This document shows, in pieces, positions 10,419-19,010 of a DNA stretch of 37,078 nucleotides. How positions within the stretch are numbered: the first letter of the stretch is position 1; each line of letters begins with the position of its first letter. The notes below the pieces were generated by a model that worked only from the letters and a program-made list of their open reading frames with translations, did not search any database and was not told the DNA's origin. The position numbers were made by a program, and so were the translations under genes. Source of the stretch: Candidatus Dormiibacterota bacterium (GTDB lineage: Bacteria; Chloroflexota; Dormibacteria; Aeolococcales; Aeolococcaceae); assembly GCA_003141695.1 (NCBI GenBank), contig PLNE01000095.1:1-37078 (forward strand), read 5' to 3'.

Positions 10419-11321
10419 ATGCGGATCGCCATCACCGGGGGCACCGGCTTCGTCGGCTCGCACCTCGCATCGCACCTCTCCGAGCAGGGTCACGAGCTGG
10501 TCCTGGTCTCGCGGGGCAAGCGCCCGAGCGACCCCGCCGGGCCCGCGGTCACCCGGGTCGCCGCCAACGTGGTGAGCGGGTCCGGCCTGGTGGAGGCGTT
10601 CGCCGGCTGCGACGCCGTGGTCAACCTGGTCGCGGTCATCGTCGAGAAGCGAGGACAGACGTTCGACGCGGTCAACCGCCAGGGCGCCGCCAACGTCGCC
10701 CGCGCCACGGTCGAGGCCGGGGTCGGGCACCTGGTCCACCTGAGCGCCATCGGCGCCGACCCCGATCCCCGCTTCGGATACCTCGCCAGCAAGTGGTCCG
10801 GGGAGCAGGCGATCAGGATCAGCGGCATCCCCCACACCATCATCCGATCCAGCCTGGTGTTCGGCCCCGGCGACGGTTTCTTCGTCAAGCTGGCCCGGCT
10901 GATCCGGCGCACCCCGCCGCTCTTCCCCCTCCCCATCGCCGGTGACGGTCGCACCCTCTTCCAGCCCATCGCCGCCGAGGACATCGCGCGCTGCATCGGC
11001 CTCGCGCTGGAGCGAGGCCCGGACCCGCGCGTCTTTGCGGTCGGAGGTCCGGATCACCTGAGCTACGAGCAGATCGTCGACATCATCCGGCGCGAGGTGG
11101 TGTCCCTCCCGCGGATCAAGCTGCACGTTCCCGTGCCGGCCATCCGGCCGGTGGCCGCGCTGATGGCGGCGGTGATGCGCGACCCGCTGGTGACCCCGGC
11201 GCAGCTCGACCTGCTCGGGCACCACAACATCACCATCCCCGGGGTGGTGGCGGCGGTCTTCGGGTTCGAGCCCCAGCGCTTTTCCGACCGGGTCGGCTAC
11301 CTGCGGCGGCGGGGCCGGTGA
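10419..11321 (+). CDS. NDUFA9-like NAD(P)-binding SDR (atypical epimerase family)
   Basis: A 300-residue Rossmann protein. GGTGFVG at residues 7-13 is the dinucleotide-binding loop, VNLVAV marks strand 4, and Y121-x3-K125 (YLASK) matches the extended-SDR catalytic pair. The SSLVFGPGDGF segment and the short C-terminal half are typical of the complex I NDUFA9-like subgroup of atypical SDRs, often annotated as NAD-dependent epimerase. The substrate is unknown; quinone or lipid-linked roles have been proposed for relatives. The start ATG has no ribosome site but a -10 box at ten bases. The stop overlaps the RidA start. Confidence 0.8.
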   Translation: MRIAITGGTGFVGSHLASHLSEQGHELVLVSRGKRPSDPAGPAVTRVAANVVSGSGLVEAFAGCDAVVNLVAVIVEKRGQTFDAVNRQGAANVARATVEAGVGHLVHLSAIGADPDPRFGYLASKWSGEQAIRISGIPHTIIRSSLVFGPGDGFFVKLARLIRRTPPLFPLPIAGDGRTLFQPIAAEDIARCIGLALERGPDPRVFAVGGPDHLSYEQIVDIIRREVVSLPRIKLHVPVPAIRPVAALMAAVMRDPLVTPAQLDLLGHHNITIPGVVAAVFGFEPQRFSDRVGYLRRRGR

Positions 11322-11773
11322 CCATCAGCCGGCGTCTCACCGAGCTGGGGATCTCCCTGCCGCGGGCGACAGCGCCGCTCGGCAGCTACGTGCCGGCACG
11401 GCGGGCGGGCCACCTGCTCCACCTCTCCGGGCACCTGGCCAAGCGGGACGGCCGGGTGGTCACCGGCCGGGTCGGCGCCGAGATCGACGTGGAGACCGCC
11501 CGGCTGCTCGCCCGCCAGGTCGCCCTCGACCTCGTGGCCACCGCGGCGGAGGCCGCCGGTGGCGTGGACGCGCTGGCCGGTGTGATCAAGCTGGTCGGAT
11601 TGGTGCGGAGCGCCCCAGGTTTCGACCAGCAGCCCGCGGTCATCAACGGAGCCTCCGACCTGCTCGTCGAGATCTTCGGCGAACCCGGCCGCCATGCCCG
11701 CAGCGCGGTCGGGGTGAGCGAGCTGCCGCTGGGCGCGGCCATCGAGATCGAGGCGATCTTTGAGCTCGGGTGA
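11318..11773 (+). CDS. RidA/YjgF-family enamine/imine deaminase-like protein
   Basis: A 151-residue YjgF/YER057c/UK114 fold protein of the longer subclass. YVPARRAGHLLHLSGHLAKR, VDALAGVIKLVGLV, and the end HARSAVGVSELPLG..IEIEAIF follow the family pattern. The Arg in ARSAV aligns with the catalytic Arg of RidA, which hydrolyses reactive enamines or imines. That residue is present, so activity is plausible. The GTG start overlaps the SDR stop (GTGA), and the two genes form a small operon. Confidence 0.8.
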   Translation: MTISRRLTELGISLPRATAPLGSYVPARRAGHLLHLSGHLAKRDGRVVTGRVGAEIDVETARLLARQVALDLVATAAEAAGGVDALAGVIKLVGLVRSAPGFDQQPAVINGASDLLVEIFGEPGRHARSAVGVSELPLGAAIEIEAIFELG

Positions 11774-11844
11774 GGCCGCCGCGGCTGTCGCGAGGCCACT
11801 TTTGACCGCCACGAAGGTGTCATCGATTGGAAAGACACAGGGGG

Positions 11845-11850
11845 TAGAGT
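11845..11850 (+). promoter_or_regulatory. -10 box for the HtrA gene
   Basis: TAGAGT ends 13 bases before ATG 11864 and overlaps an alternative GTG at 11849. That placement favours ATG 11864 as the start of a very short-leader mRNA. Confidence 0.4.
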
Positions 11851-11863
11851 GAGCGTCACCGTG

Positions 11864-13333
11864 ATGAACGACAACACGACCCCACCCCCTGACGACAACC
11901 AGACAGACCCGGAGAGCCCATCTCCCAGCACTGACCCCGCGACCGGAGGCGGGCGGCCGCCGATGGATGCCGGGGCCGCCGCAGGCTGGGCATGGAACGG
12001 CCACCAGTGGGTCCCCGGCAGCGCCGGTGCTCCCGGCTGGGGCCAGCCATGGAGTCACCCCTCGGGAGGGTTCGGCCCGGCCTACGGGTGGTCGAATGAT
12101 CCCTGGGGCGGCTACCCCCCCTACGGTTCGCCGGCCGCCTACCCGCCGGCTTCGGGAGCGCCGGCCGACTACGCGTCGGTCGCGCCCTCCAGGCCGTCTC
12201 GCATGGCCCCGGTGGTGATCGCCGTGGCCATCGTCATCGCCCTGGTCTCCGGGGTCACCGGTGCCGGCATCGGCCTCGCCCTGCGACCCAGCTCGCCGAG
12301 TGTCGTGACACCAGGCGGCTCCTCGTCCAGCACCAACCCGTCCTCGGGCACCAGCTCGTCCTCGGGCGGCACGTCCTCCGGCGGTAGCAGCGCCACCGCC
12401 TCCGCCATCGCGGCCCAGATCGACCCCTCGGTGGTGGACGTCGTGAACACGCTGGCGGGCGGCTCCGGCCTCGCCGAGGGGACGGGGATCATCATCAACT
12501 CCTCGGGCGACATCCTGACTAACAACCACGTCATCGACGGTGCCCAGTCCGTCAACGTCCAGATCGACGGCAGTGGGCCCCAGCTCGCGGCCACCGTGCT
12601 CGGATACGACCCCGTCGACGACGTCGCCCTGGTCAAGATCAATGACCTCTCCGGGCTCAGCCTCAAGGTGGCGCCGCTCGGCAACTCCGACGAAGTGACC
12701 ATCGGCGCCACCGTGGTCGCCATCGGCAACGCCTACGGCAAGGGCGGCACACCGGCCGCGGTGTCGGGGACGGTGGCCGACCTCGACCAGTCCATCACCG
12801 CAAGTGACGGTGACGCCTCCGAAAACCTCACCGGCATGATCCAGATGAACGCCGACATCGTCTCCGGTGACTCCGGCGGTCCGCTGGTCAGCGCTGCCGG
12901 CAAGGTGATCGGCATGGACACCGCCGGCACTGAGACCGGTGCGAGCTTCAGCGGGCAGTCGAGCACCACCCAGGGATTCGCGATCCCGATCAACACCGCG
13001 CTGCAGGTGGCGCAGCAGATCGAGAGCGGGCAGTCCAGTGGGAGCATCAATGTCGGACCCGGGCCGTACATCGGCGTCGAGGTCGCGACCACCAACTCCG
13101 TCTCCGGCGCCGTCGTCGACGTGGTCGAGGCCAACACTCCGGCTGCGAGCGCGGGCCTGCAGGCGGGCGACGTGATCGTCTCGCTCAACAACACCCAGAT
13201 CACCTCGAGCGGCGCCCTCAGCACCGCGCTGGAGACGCTCCACGCCGGAGCGACCGTCCAGCTCGGCTGGCTCGACAGCTCGGGCCAGCAGCACACCGGC
13301 TCGATCACCCTGGCCTCCGGCCCGCCTCGCTGA
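11864..13333 (+). CDS. Membrane-anchored HtrA/DegP-type serine protease with PDZ domain
   Basis: Envelope quality-control protease. The order is: about 105 residues of Pro/Gly/Trp-rich cytoplasmic tail; one membrane helix (about 110-135, VVIAVAIVIALVSG); a Ser/Thr/Gly linker; and a trypsin-like domain. The catalytic triad is intact: H222 in NNHVIDG, D253 in the VDDVAL segment, and S337 in GDSGGPLV. A C-terminal PDZ domain spans about 390-480, ending GLQAGDVIVSLNNTQI. The 489-residue length fits actinobacterial and Chloroflexi HtrA proteins. A stress promoter is usual for the family, but here only a -10 box is visible. Confidence 0.92.
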   Translation: MNDNTTPPPDDNQTDPESPSPSTDPATGGGRPPMDAGAAAGWAWNGHQWVPGSAGAPGWGQPWSHPSGGFGPAYGWSNDPWGGYPPYGSPAAYPPASGAPADYASVAPSRPSRMAPVVIAVAIVIALVSGVTGAGIGLALRPSSPSVVTPGGSSSSTNPSSGTSSSSGGTSSGGSSATASAIAAQIDPSVVDVVNTLAGGSGLAEGTGIIINSSGDILTNNHVIDGAQSVNVQIDGSGPQLAATVLGYDPVDDVALVKINDLSGLSLKVAPLGNSDEVTIGATVVAIGNAYGKGGTPAAVSGTVADLDQSITASDGDASENLTGMIQMNADIVSGDSGGPLVSAAGKVIGMDTAGTETGASFSGQSSTTQGFAIPINTALQVAQQIESGQSSGSINVGPGPYIGVEVATTNSVSGAVVDVVEANTPAASAGLQAGDVIVSLNNTQITSSGALSTALETLHAGATVQLGWLDSSGQQHTGSITLASGPPR

Positions 13334-13344
13334 CAGCCGTGGCG

Positions 13345-13378
13345 CGGCAGGGGAGCGCCTCGATGCGCTCTCCTGCCG
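13345..13378 (+). terminator. Hairpin after htrA
   Basis: Fourteen-base arms CGGCAGGGGAGCGC and GCGCTCTCCTGCCG pair with one G-U and a CTCGAT loop, 12 bases after the htrA stop. A short pyrimidine stretch follows. Confidence 0.65.
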
Positions 13379-13406
13379 TGCTCCCCTCACCGCGGACCGG
13401 CCGCGG

Positions 13407-14174
13407 ATGAGGATGGGGCAGGTGTCGGTCACCGCGCAACGGGTGGCGGCCCGGCGCCTGAGCTTCCCCCGGGTGCCGGCACCGTACGGTGACCCGGAGG
13501 CCGACCAGCGGCTCGGCCGCGACGTCGCCGGCCCGGTGGCGCTGGTCGACCCCTACTCCCCCATGACCGTGCACCTGGCGGCGCGCACCGCGTACTTCGA
13601 CCGGGCTACCGTCCGAGCGCTGGACGGAGGCATCACCCAGGTGGTGGTGGCCGGCGCTGGATACGACGGCCGGGCGCTCCGCTACGCAAAGCCGGGCGTC
13701 CGCTGGTTCGAGATCGACCATCCGGCCACCCAGGCGGACAAGGTCGCCCGGCTCGCGCGCCTCGCCATACCCACGCCGCAGCTCACCTTCGTCGCCGCCG
13801 ACTTCGCCACGGACGACGTGGGGGCGGCGCTCGCCGGGGCCGGACACGACCAGGCGACCCCAACCCTCTTCCTCTGTGAGGGGGTGGCGGTGTACCTGGA
13901 CCTGGCGGTGATCGTCTCCCTCCTGCGCGCCCTGCGCTCCGGCGCGGCGCCCGGAAGCCGGCTCGCGATCAGCGTGTCGACGGCGACCTCCGACGAGCGC
14001 CGCCACCAGTTCCAGTCCGCGGTGGGCGCGCTCGGCGAGCCGCTCCGCACCATCCTCACCGCGGAGGCGGCGGCGGAGCTCCTCGCCTCGAGTGGCTGGC
14101 AGGAGTTGCCGTCCCCCCCGGAGAGGAGAGCGCGCAGCCTGCGAGCAGGCTTCCTCAGCCTCGAACCGGTCTGA
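13407..14174 (+). CDS. SAM-dependent methyltransferase of the LCM / TIGR00027 type
   Basis: A 255-residue class I methyltransferase. VVVAGAGYDGRALRY (about residues 73-87) is SAM motif I and WFEIDHPATQADK is the acidic motif II. Both are the hallmark of the leucine carboxyl methyltransferase-like family (TIGR00027), which in actinomycetes mostly acts on unknown small molecules. LFLCEGVAVYL is motif IV. The start could be ATG 13407, ATG 13413 or GTG 13422; the first residues are not conserved. It is separated from htrA by a terminator and converges on gnd. Confidence 0.8.
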   Translation: MRMGQVSVTAQRVAARRLSFPRVPAPYGDPEADQRLGRDVAGPVALVDPYSPMTVHLAARTAYFDRATVRALDGGITQVVVAGAGYDGRALRYAKPGVRWFEIDHPATQADKVARLARLAIPTPQLTFVAADFATDDVGAALAGAGHDQATPTLFLCEGVAVYLDLAVIVSLLRALRSGAAPGSRLAISVSTATSDERRHQFQSAVGALGEPLRTILTAEAAAELLASSGWQELPSPPERRARSLRAGFLSLEPV

Positions 14175-14255
14175 CGGTTACAGGGGCTGGACTCAGTCCC
14201 TCCGCAGGTCGCGCAGGGGGCGCCCGCTGCGCGCCACACGTCGCCACGCGTGGGA

Positions 14256-14273
14256 CGGCGCGCCGACGCGCCG
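14256..14273. terminator. Hairpin between convergent methyltransferase and gnd genes
   Basis: CGGCGCG and CGCGCCG pair around a CCGA tetraloop in the 107-base gap between two convergent stops. It could end both transcripts. No other signal is seen in the gap. Confidence 0.5.
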
Positions 14274-14281
14274 GTGTACCT

Positions 14282-15301
14282 CTACCCCCCGGAGGGAAGC
14301 TCCGCGTGGCCGCCGAACTCGCGGCGCATCGCCGAGAGCAGCCGGTCGCCGAAGTCGGCCTCGCCACGCGAGCTGAAGCGCTCGTAGAGGGCGGCGGTGA
14401 GCACGTGGGCGGGGACACCCTCGTCGACGGCGGCGATCGCCGTCCAGCGACCCTCCCCGGAGTCGGACACCCGGCCCGCCAGGTCGGCCAGCTCCGGCGA
14501 GCGGAGCAGCGCTCCCGCGGTCAGATCGAGGAGCCAGGAGGCGACCACGCTGCCCCGCCGCCACACCTCGGCGACCTCGGGGATGGGCAGGTCGTACTGG
14601 TAGTAGCGGGGATCGCGGAGCGGCGTGCTCTCGGCGCTCGCCTGCTGCTCGGTCAGCCCGACATTCGCCTTGTACAGGATGTTGAGCCCCTCGGCGTAGG
14701 CGGCCATCAGCCCGTACTCGATGCCGTTGTGGACCATCTTGACAAAATGTCCGGCCCCGTGAGGTCCGCAGTGGAGATAGCCCTGCTCCGCCGGCGACGG
14801 CTCCCCCTCCCGGCCGGGGGTGCGAGCGGCGGCGTCCACTCCCGGAGCGATGCTGCGGAAGATGGGATCGAGCCGTTCGACGACCAGAGGCTCGCCGCCG
14901 ATCATGAGGCAGAATCCCCGCTCCAGCCCGTGCACCCCGCCGCTCGTCCCGATGTCGACGTGGTGGAGGCCGAGGGCTGAGAGCCTCTCGGCACGCTCGA
15001 TGTCGTCACGGTAGTAGCTGTTGCCCCCGTCGATGATGACGTCCCCCTCGCTCATCCGCGAGGCGAGGGCGTCGACGGTGTCACCGGTGAGGGCGGCGGG
15101 CACCATCACCCACGCCGTCCGGGGCGGGGTCAGAGCCGCCACGAACTCGTCGAGCGAACCGGTGGCGACGGCGCCCTCGGCCCTGAGCGCGGCGGCGGCC
15201 TGCGCGTTGACGTCATAAACGACGCAGTCGTGCCCGTCCCGCATCAGACGGCGGACGAGATTGGCGCCCATCCGCCCCAGACCGACCATCCCCAGTTGCA
15301 T
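14282..15301 (-). CDS. gnd: 6-phosphogluconate dehydrogenase, decarboxylating (short YqeC-like form)
   Basis: Oxidative pentose phosphate enzyme converting 6-phosphogluconate to ribulose 5-phosphate and CO2. The N-terminal GLGRMG (residues 7-12) binds the cofactor, IIDGGNSYYRDD lies at 89-100, SGGVHGLERGFCLMIGG is the family signature, and GHFVKMVHNGIEY carries K188, N192 and E195 of the active site. At 339 residues it is the short form (TIGR00872), which usually prefers NAD. The C-terminal domain is correspondingly small. ATG 15301 is set by GGGAGGAG just upstream. It is divergent from the ROK kinase, so the two share a control region. Confidence 0.9.
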   Translation of the reverse strand: MQLGMVGLGRMGANLVRRLMRDGHDCVVYDVNAQAAAALRAEGAVATGSLDEFVAALTPPRTAWVMVPAALTGDTVDALASRMSEGDVIIDGGNSYYRDDIERAERLSALGLHHVDIGTSGGVHGLERGFCLMIGGEPLVVERLDPIFRSIAPGVDAAARTPGREGEPSPAEQGYLHCGPHGAGHFVKMVHNGIEYGLMAAYAEGLNILYKANVGLTEQQASAESTPLRDPRYYQYDLPIPEVAEVWRRGSVVASWLLDLTAGALLRSPELADLAGRVSDSGEGRWTAIAAVDEGVPAHVLTAALYERFSSRGEADFGDRLLSAMRREFGGHAELPSGG

Positions 15302-15410
15302 GCTCGGCTCCTCCCCGGCACCTGCGATTCCGGCCCCACCACCGCCGCAGGGCTGAGAACAGTATGGTTCAGAGGCGACTGTTCCCGGCGGCACCCCAGT
15401 GGGAGTGACG

Positions 15411-16397
15411 ATGGCGACTGGCCCGGCGCGTGACAACCGTACCCTCCGGGGTGGCATCGACCTCGGCGGCACCAAGATCCAGGCCGTCGTCATCACGCGC
15501 ACCCATCGGGTGGTCGGCGAGGCGCGCCGACCCACCCCCGCCGACGGCGGCCCGGAGGCGGTGGCGACGGCGATGGCCGAGGCGCTCGGCGAGGCGGCAT
15601 CGACGGCCGGGATCGTTCCGCGCTCTCTCGCGGGGGTCGGCGTCGGATCACCGGGCATCGTCGACGCCCGCGCCGGGACCGTCTCCCAAGCCGGAAATCT
15701 GCCCGGTTGGGACGGCACCTTCCCTCTCGGTGACCGGCTCAGCCGCCTGCTGGGATGCGCGGTCTGCCTCGGAAACGACGTCCAGGTGGCCAACCGGGCG
15801 GAGATGCGGATCGGGGCCGGGCGCGGCCACCCCTCCTTCATCGGCGTCGCCTGGGGGACCGGGGTGGGCGGCAGCGTGGTCCTCGACGGCCGGCTCTGGT
15901 TGGGCCGGGGGGCGGCCGGCGAGATCGGGCACGTCGTGGTCGTCCGCGACGGTGCGCTCTGCACCTGCGGCCGCCGCGGCTGCGTCGAGGCCTACTCGGG
16001 ACGGGCCGCGATGGAGGCGGCCGCCCGCAAGCGCGTGGATCGAGGCGAGAAGACCCAGCTGTTCCGGCTCATGAAGCAATTCGGCCGGGGGCGGCTGACC
16101 AGCGGCGTCTGGGCTCGGGCCCTCGATGACGGCGACTCGATGGCCCATGACCTCATCGACCGCGCCGTGGGCGCGCTCGGCACGGGTATCGCCTCTGCGA
16201 TCAACCTGATGGACATCGGGACCGTGATCATCGAGGGTGGGCTGGGCATCCGGCTCGGCCAGCCGTACGCGGACCGGATCGCCGAGGCCATGCTCCCGCA
16301 CCTCTTCGTCCCCGAGCGGGCCCCCGAGGTCAAGGTGGCGGCACTCGGCGACCTCGGCGGGGCGATCGGGGCCGCCCTTCTGGTGGGCGCCCCCTGA
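15411..16397 (+). CDS. ROK-family sugar kinase (glucokinase-like)
   Basis: A 328-residue ROK protein. DLGGTK at 17-22 is the phosphate loop, D123 in GNDVQVAN is the likely catalytic base, and the zinc site is complete with H174 (GEIGH) and C184, C186 and C191 in CTCGRRGC. No N-terminal HTH is present, so it is a kinase and not a repressor. Glucose is the likeliest substrate, which would feed glucose 6-phosphate toward the divergent gnd gene, but the sugar is not proven by sequence. ATG 15411 has GGGAG six bases upstream. A TATGGT at 15363-15368 could be its -10 box. Confidence 0.85.
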   Translation: MATGPARDNRTLRGGIDLGGTKIQAVVITRTHRVVGEARRPTPADGGPEAVATAMAEALGEAASTAGIVPRSLAGVGVGSPGIVDARAGTVSQAGNLPGWDGTFPLGDRLSRLLGCAVCLGNDVQVANRAEMRIGAGRGHPSFIGVAWGTGVGGSVVLDGRLWLGRGAAGEIGHVVVVRDGALCTCGRRGCVEAYSGRAAMEAAARKRVDRGEKTQLFRLMKQFGRGRLTSGVWARALDDGDSMAHDLIDRAVGALGTGIASAINLMDIGTVIIEGGLGIRLGQPYADRIAEAMLPHLFVPERAPEVKVAALGDLGGAIGAALLVGAP

Positions 16398-16421
16398 TCG
16401 GTTGGGTCGGCACTAACCGTT

Positions 16422-16440
16422 GTGCCCGTTGACCGGGCGC
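16422..16440. terminator. Hairpin between convergent ROK and lipoprotein genes
   Basis: GCCCG and CGGGC pair around TTGAC, with two further possible pairs outside, in the 60-base gap between convergent stops. Confidence 0.45.
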
Positions 16441-16457
16441 CGCCCCCTACCGAATCC

Positions 16458-17648
16458 TCAGATGGTGACCGCCGCCCAGGTGTGGCCTCCGTCGCGGGTC
16501 ATCAGTAGGGTCCCGAGGGAACTCGTTGTCGAGGCCTCGATGGCCACCCCCTGAGTGGAGGTGGTGAAGCCCACGTAGTCGAGGCTGGAGCTCGCAGCGC
16601 CGTCGTAGGTGGTGCTCCAGGTGGAGCCGTCGTCGAAGCTCGCCAGGATGTCCCCACCGTCACCGACGGCGAGCACCGATGTGCTCGGGCTGGCGGCGGC
16701 CGGGGGGCTGTCGCTGTACGTGCCGACCTGGGCCGAGGTGAACGGCAAGGCGGACGCCAGCTCCGTGAAACTCAAGCCAGCAGTGGTGGAGACATAGGCT
16801 CGGACACTCTCCGGCCCGGAGGCCCAGATCCCCTGTGAGCACGCCGCAAAGAGGTTCTCGGCGCTGGACGGAACAAGCACGGCGGGGCCGCCCGTCGTGG
16901 TGCATGGCGGCGTCCAGGTCGACCAGGAGCCGCTTTGCAGACGGGCTCCACCGGCAACCATCCGGTCGTTCTCGACCACCCAGCCGCTGGAGCCCTGGAG
17001 AGCCAGCTGTGCATCGGGGACCGGCCCCGCGCCATAGGGGACGGTGGTGGGGGAGGTGGTCCACGTGTTGCTGCTCACCGTGGCGGTGTCGATCAGGAAT
17101 CCGGAGGTGCCGGTGATCACGGCATCGACCGACCCGGCGGAGGTCTCCAGCTCCTGGATGGGGGTGGCCCCGGAGGACGCGTTGACACCGGGAAGGGCGA
17201 CCTGGGTCCAGCTGGCTCCGCCGTTCTGAGTCGCGAAGAGGTCATAGCCGTAGGCCCAGCCGTCCTGCTGGTTGGCGAAGCGGATGCCGGAGACCCCGGT
17301 GCTCCCGGACCCGGTGTAGAAGGCGGTGGGGGGCGGGGTGACGCTGGTCCAGGTCGTGCCGCCGTCCTGGGTGCGGGCGAGCGCCAGGCTGCCGCCGACC
17401 GTGCCGAGCACCCAGCCGTCCTGGGACGAGACGAAGGTCACGGAGGCGGCCTCGAAGCCGGCGATCGGTGTCACCCGGACCGCGGTCGCCGACGGCGAGG
17501 CGGTGCCCACGGGCGATGCCGAAGCTGTCGCGGTGCCGCTTCGGGTCGGCGTGGAGTGGGTGGTGGTGCCTCCACACGCCGCGAGGAGCGCCGCGAGCGC
17601 CAGCAGGCTGGGGGCGGCCCCCCACCTCGGACCGTGCATCCGCGTCAT
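16458..17648 (-). CDS. Beta-propeller lipoprotein with BNR/Asp-box repeats
   Basis: A 396-residue exported protein. The first 25 residues are a lipoprotein signal peptide ending in lipobox LLAAC, followed by a Thr/Ser-rich linker of about 35 residues. The rest carries Asp-box-like repeats (TQDGGTTW, TQNGGASW, SFDDGSTW, TRDGGHTW) and DGWVLG/DGWAYG segments, as in YCF48-like or sialidase-like propellers. No catalytic residues of sialidases can be assigned, so it is probably a binding or assembly protein on the outer face of the membrane. The start is supported by GAGGAGG about nine bases upstream. It is divergent from the dioxygenase-like gene. Confidence 0.75.
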   Translation of the reverse strand: MTRMHGPRWGAAPSLLALAALLAACGGTTTHSTPTRSGTATASASPVGTASPSATAVRVTPIAGFEAASVTFVSSQDGWVLGTVGGSLALARTQDGGTTWTSVTPPPTAFYTGSGSTGVSGIRFANQQDGWAYGYDLFATQNGGASWTQVALPGVNASSGATPIQELETSAGSVDAVITGTSGFLIDTATVSSNTWTTSPTTVPYGAGPVPDAQLALQGSSGWVVENDRMVAGGARLQSGSWSTWTPPCTTTGGPAVLVPSSAENLFAACSQGIWASGPESVRAYVSTTAGLSFTELASALPFTSAQVGTYSDSPPAAASPSTSVLAVGDGGDILASFDDGSTWSTTYDGAASSSLDYVGFTTSTQGVAIEASTTSSLGTLLMTRDGGHTWAAVTI

Positions 17649-17813
17649 GGGAGAGATCCTCCTCTCGGGCGGCGTCTGGGCTCGCCGCCAGGACCGGGCG
17701 CCGTGCGCCGGGCTGGCAGCGCCGCCGAGTCACTCAACCCTAGCCGATCACACCCGGCCATGACGTGCGGTGACGCAGCACCTGTGACACCCACTTCGTT
17801 CCTCCGCTCCTGC

Positions 17814-17819
17814 TACCGT
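17814..17819 (+). promoter_or_regulatory. -10 box for the dioxygenase-aminotransferase operon
   Basis: TACCGT ends six bases before GTG 17826 with no ribosome site between, consistent with a leaderless mRNA. No clear -35 box is seen in the 177-base divergent gap. Confidence 0.4.
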
Positions 17820-17825
17820 GGCGCG

Positions 17826-19010
17826 GTGCGGCCCTACATGCGGCTGGGTGAGCTGCCCCGGAAGCGTCATCAGCGCTTTGCGATCGACGGTGCCCCGGTT
17901 TACGAGGAGCTCTTCAGCCGGGAGGGCTTCACCGGCCCCTCGTCCCTCCTCTACCACCGCCACATGCCGGAGGCCGTCCAGGACGTCGTCGAGGGCGACG
18001 CGGACGACATCTCCATGGAGAACGAGAAGGTCCACCAGCACGCCCTCCTCCAGGGGTTCCGGCTCCCCGCCCACGGCGACGCTATCACCGGCCGCCAGTG
18101 GCTGCTCGTCAACGACGACATCCGGATCGGGCTGCTCATCCCCCAGCGGCAGCAGAAGGCCTTCCTCGTCGACGGCTCGGCCGACGACGTGCTCTTCGTC
18201 CACAGCGGGTCGGGGACGCTCCACACCCAGTTCGGGAGTCTCCGCTTCGACCACCACGACTACCTGGTGATCCCGCGGGGGACCGTGTACCGCGTCGAAT
18301 TCGACCATCTGGAAGACACCCGGGTGCTGGTCATGGAGGTCGCCGGGGCGGTCGACACCCCGGACCGCTACCGCACCTCCAACGGTCAGCTCACCGAGTT
18401 CGCCCCATACAGCGAGCGCGACTTCCGTGCACCCGAGGCGCTGGAGCAGGGCGAGGGCCCCTCCCAGCTCTGGCTCAAGAGGGCAGGCCACATGTCCTGC
18501 TACTCGCTCGACCACCACCCCTTCGACGTGGTGGGATGGGACGGCACCGTCTACCCGGTCGCCTTCAACATCCACGACTTCGAGCCGCGGGCGGGGCGCT
18601 TCCACCTGCCGGCGGCGGCTCACCAGACGTTCCAGGCCGCCAACTGCGTGATCTGCTCGTTCGTGCCCCGAAAGCTGGGCTGGGACCCGGAGGCGGTGCT
18701 CCTCCCCTACCACCATTCAAACCTCGATTGCGACTCGGTCCTCTACTACCTGGAGGGCAACTACGCGTCCCGCCGGGGGGTGCAGCAGGGCTCCCTCACC
18801 CACCACGTGAGCGGGCTGGCCCACGGGCCCCAACCGGGGGCGCTCGAGGCATCGCAGGATCGCCCCGCCGAGACCGACGAGCTGGCGGTGATGGTCGAGA
18901 CCTTCCGCCCCCTCCACCGCACCCAGGTCGCCCGCCAGGTGGTCGACACCACCTACCCCTTCTCCTGGCATGACGGGGGTACACGGGGGCCGGGACCAGC
19001 CAAGCGGTGA
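17826..19010 (+). CDS. Homogentisate 1,2-dioxygenase-like cupin protein
   Basis: A 394-residue double-cupin protein of the bacterial homogentisate dioxygenase-like family, which would open the ring of homogentisate in tyrosine breakdown. Family marks are RKRHQRF, FVHSGSGTLHTQFG, YLVIPRGTVYR and HGPQPG. By spacing, H297 and H333 match human HGD ligands H335 and H371 (36 residues apart in both). The third ligand, a Glu six or seven residues after the first His, is not there: the positions are D303 and S304. Activity on homogentisate is thus uncertain. GTG 17826 is favoured by the -10 box; ATG 17838 is the alternative. The stop overlaps the aminotransferase start. Confidence 0.7.
   Translation: MRPYMRLGELPRKRHQRFAIDGAPVYEELFSREGFTGPSSLLYHRHMPEAVQDVVEGDADDISMENEKVHQHALLQGFRLPAHGDAITGRQWLLVNDDIRIGLLIPQRQQKAFLVDGSADDVLFVHSGSGTLHTQFGSLRFDHHDYLVIPRGTVYRVEFDHLEDTRVLVMEVAGAVDTPDRYRTSNGQLTEFAPYSERDFRAPEALEQGEGPSQLWLKRAGHMSCYSLDHHPFDVVGWDGTVYPVAFNIHDFEPRAGRFHLPAAAHQTFQAANCVICSFVPRKLGWDPEAVLLPYHHSNLDCDSVLYYLEGNYASRRGVQQGSLTHHVSGLAHGPQPGALEASQDRPAETDELAVMVETFRPLHRTQVARQVVDTTYPFSWHDGGTRGPGPAKR

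Noticed and set aside
11297..13432. 711-codon minus-strand open frame opposite RidA and htrA
   Set aside because: Covers two well-supported plus-strand genes and has no family match I can see.
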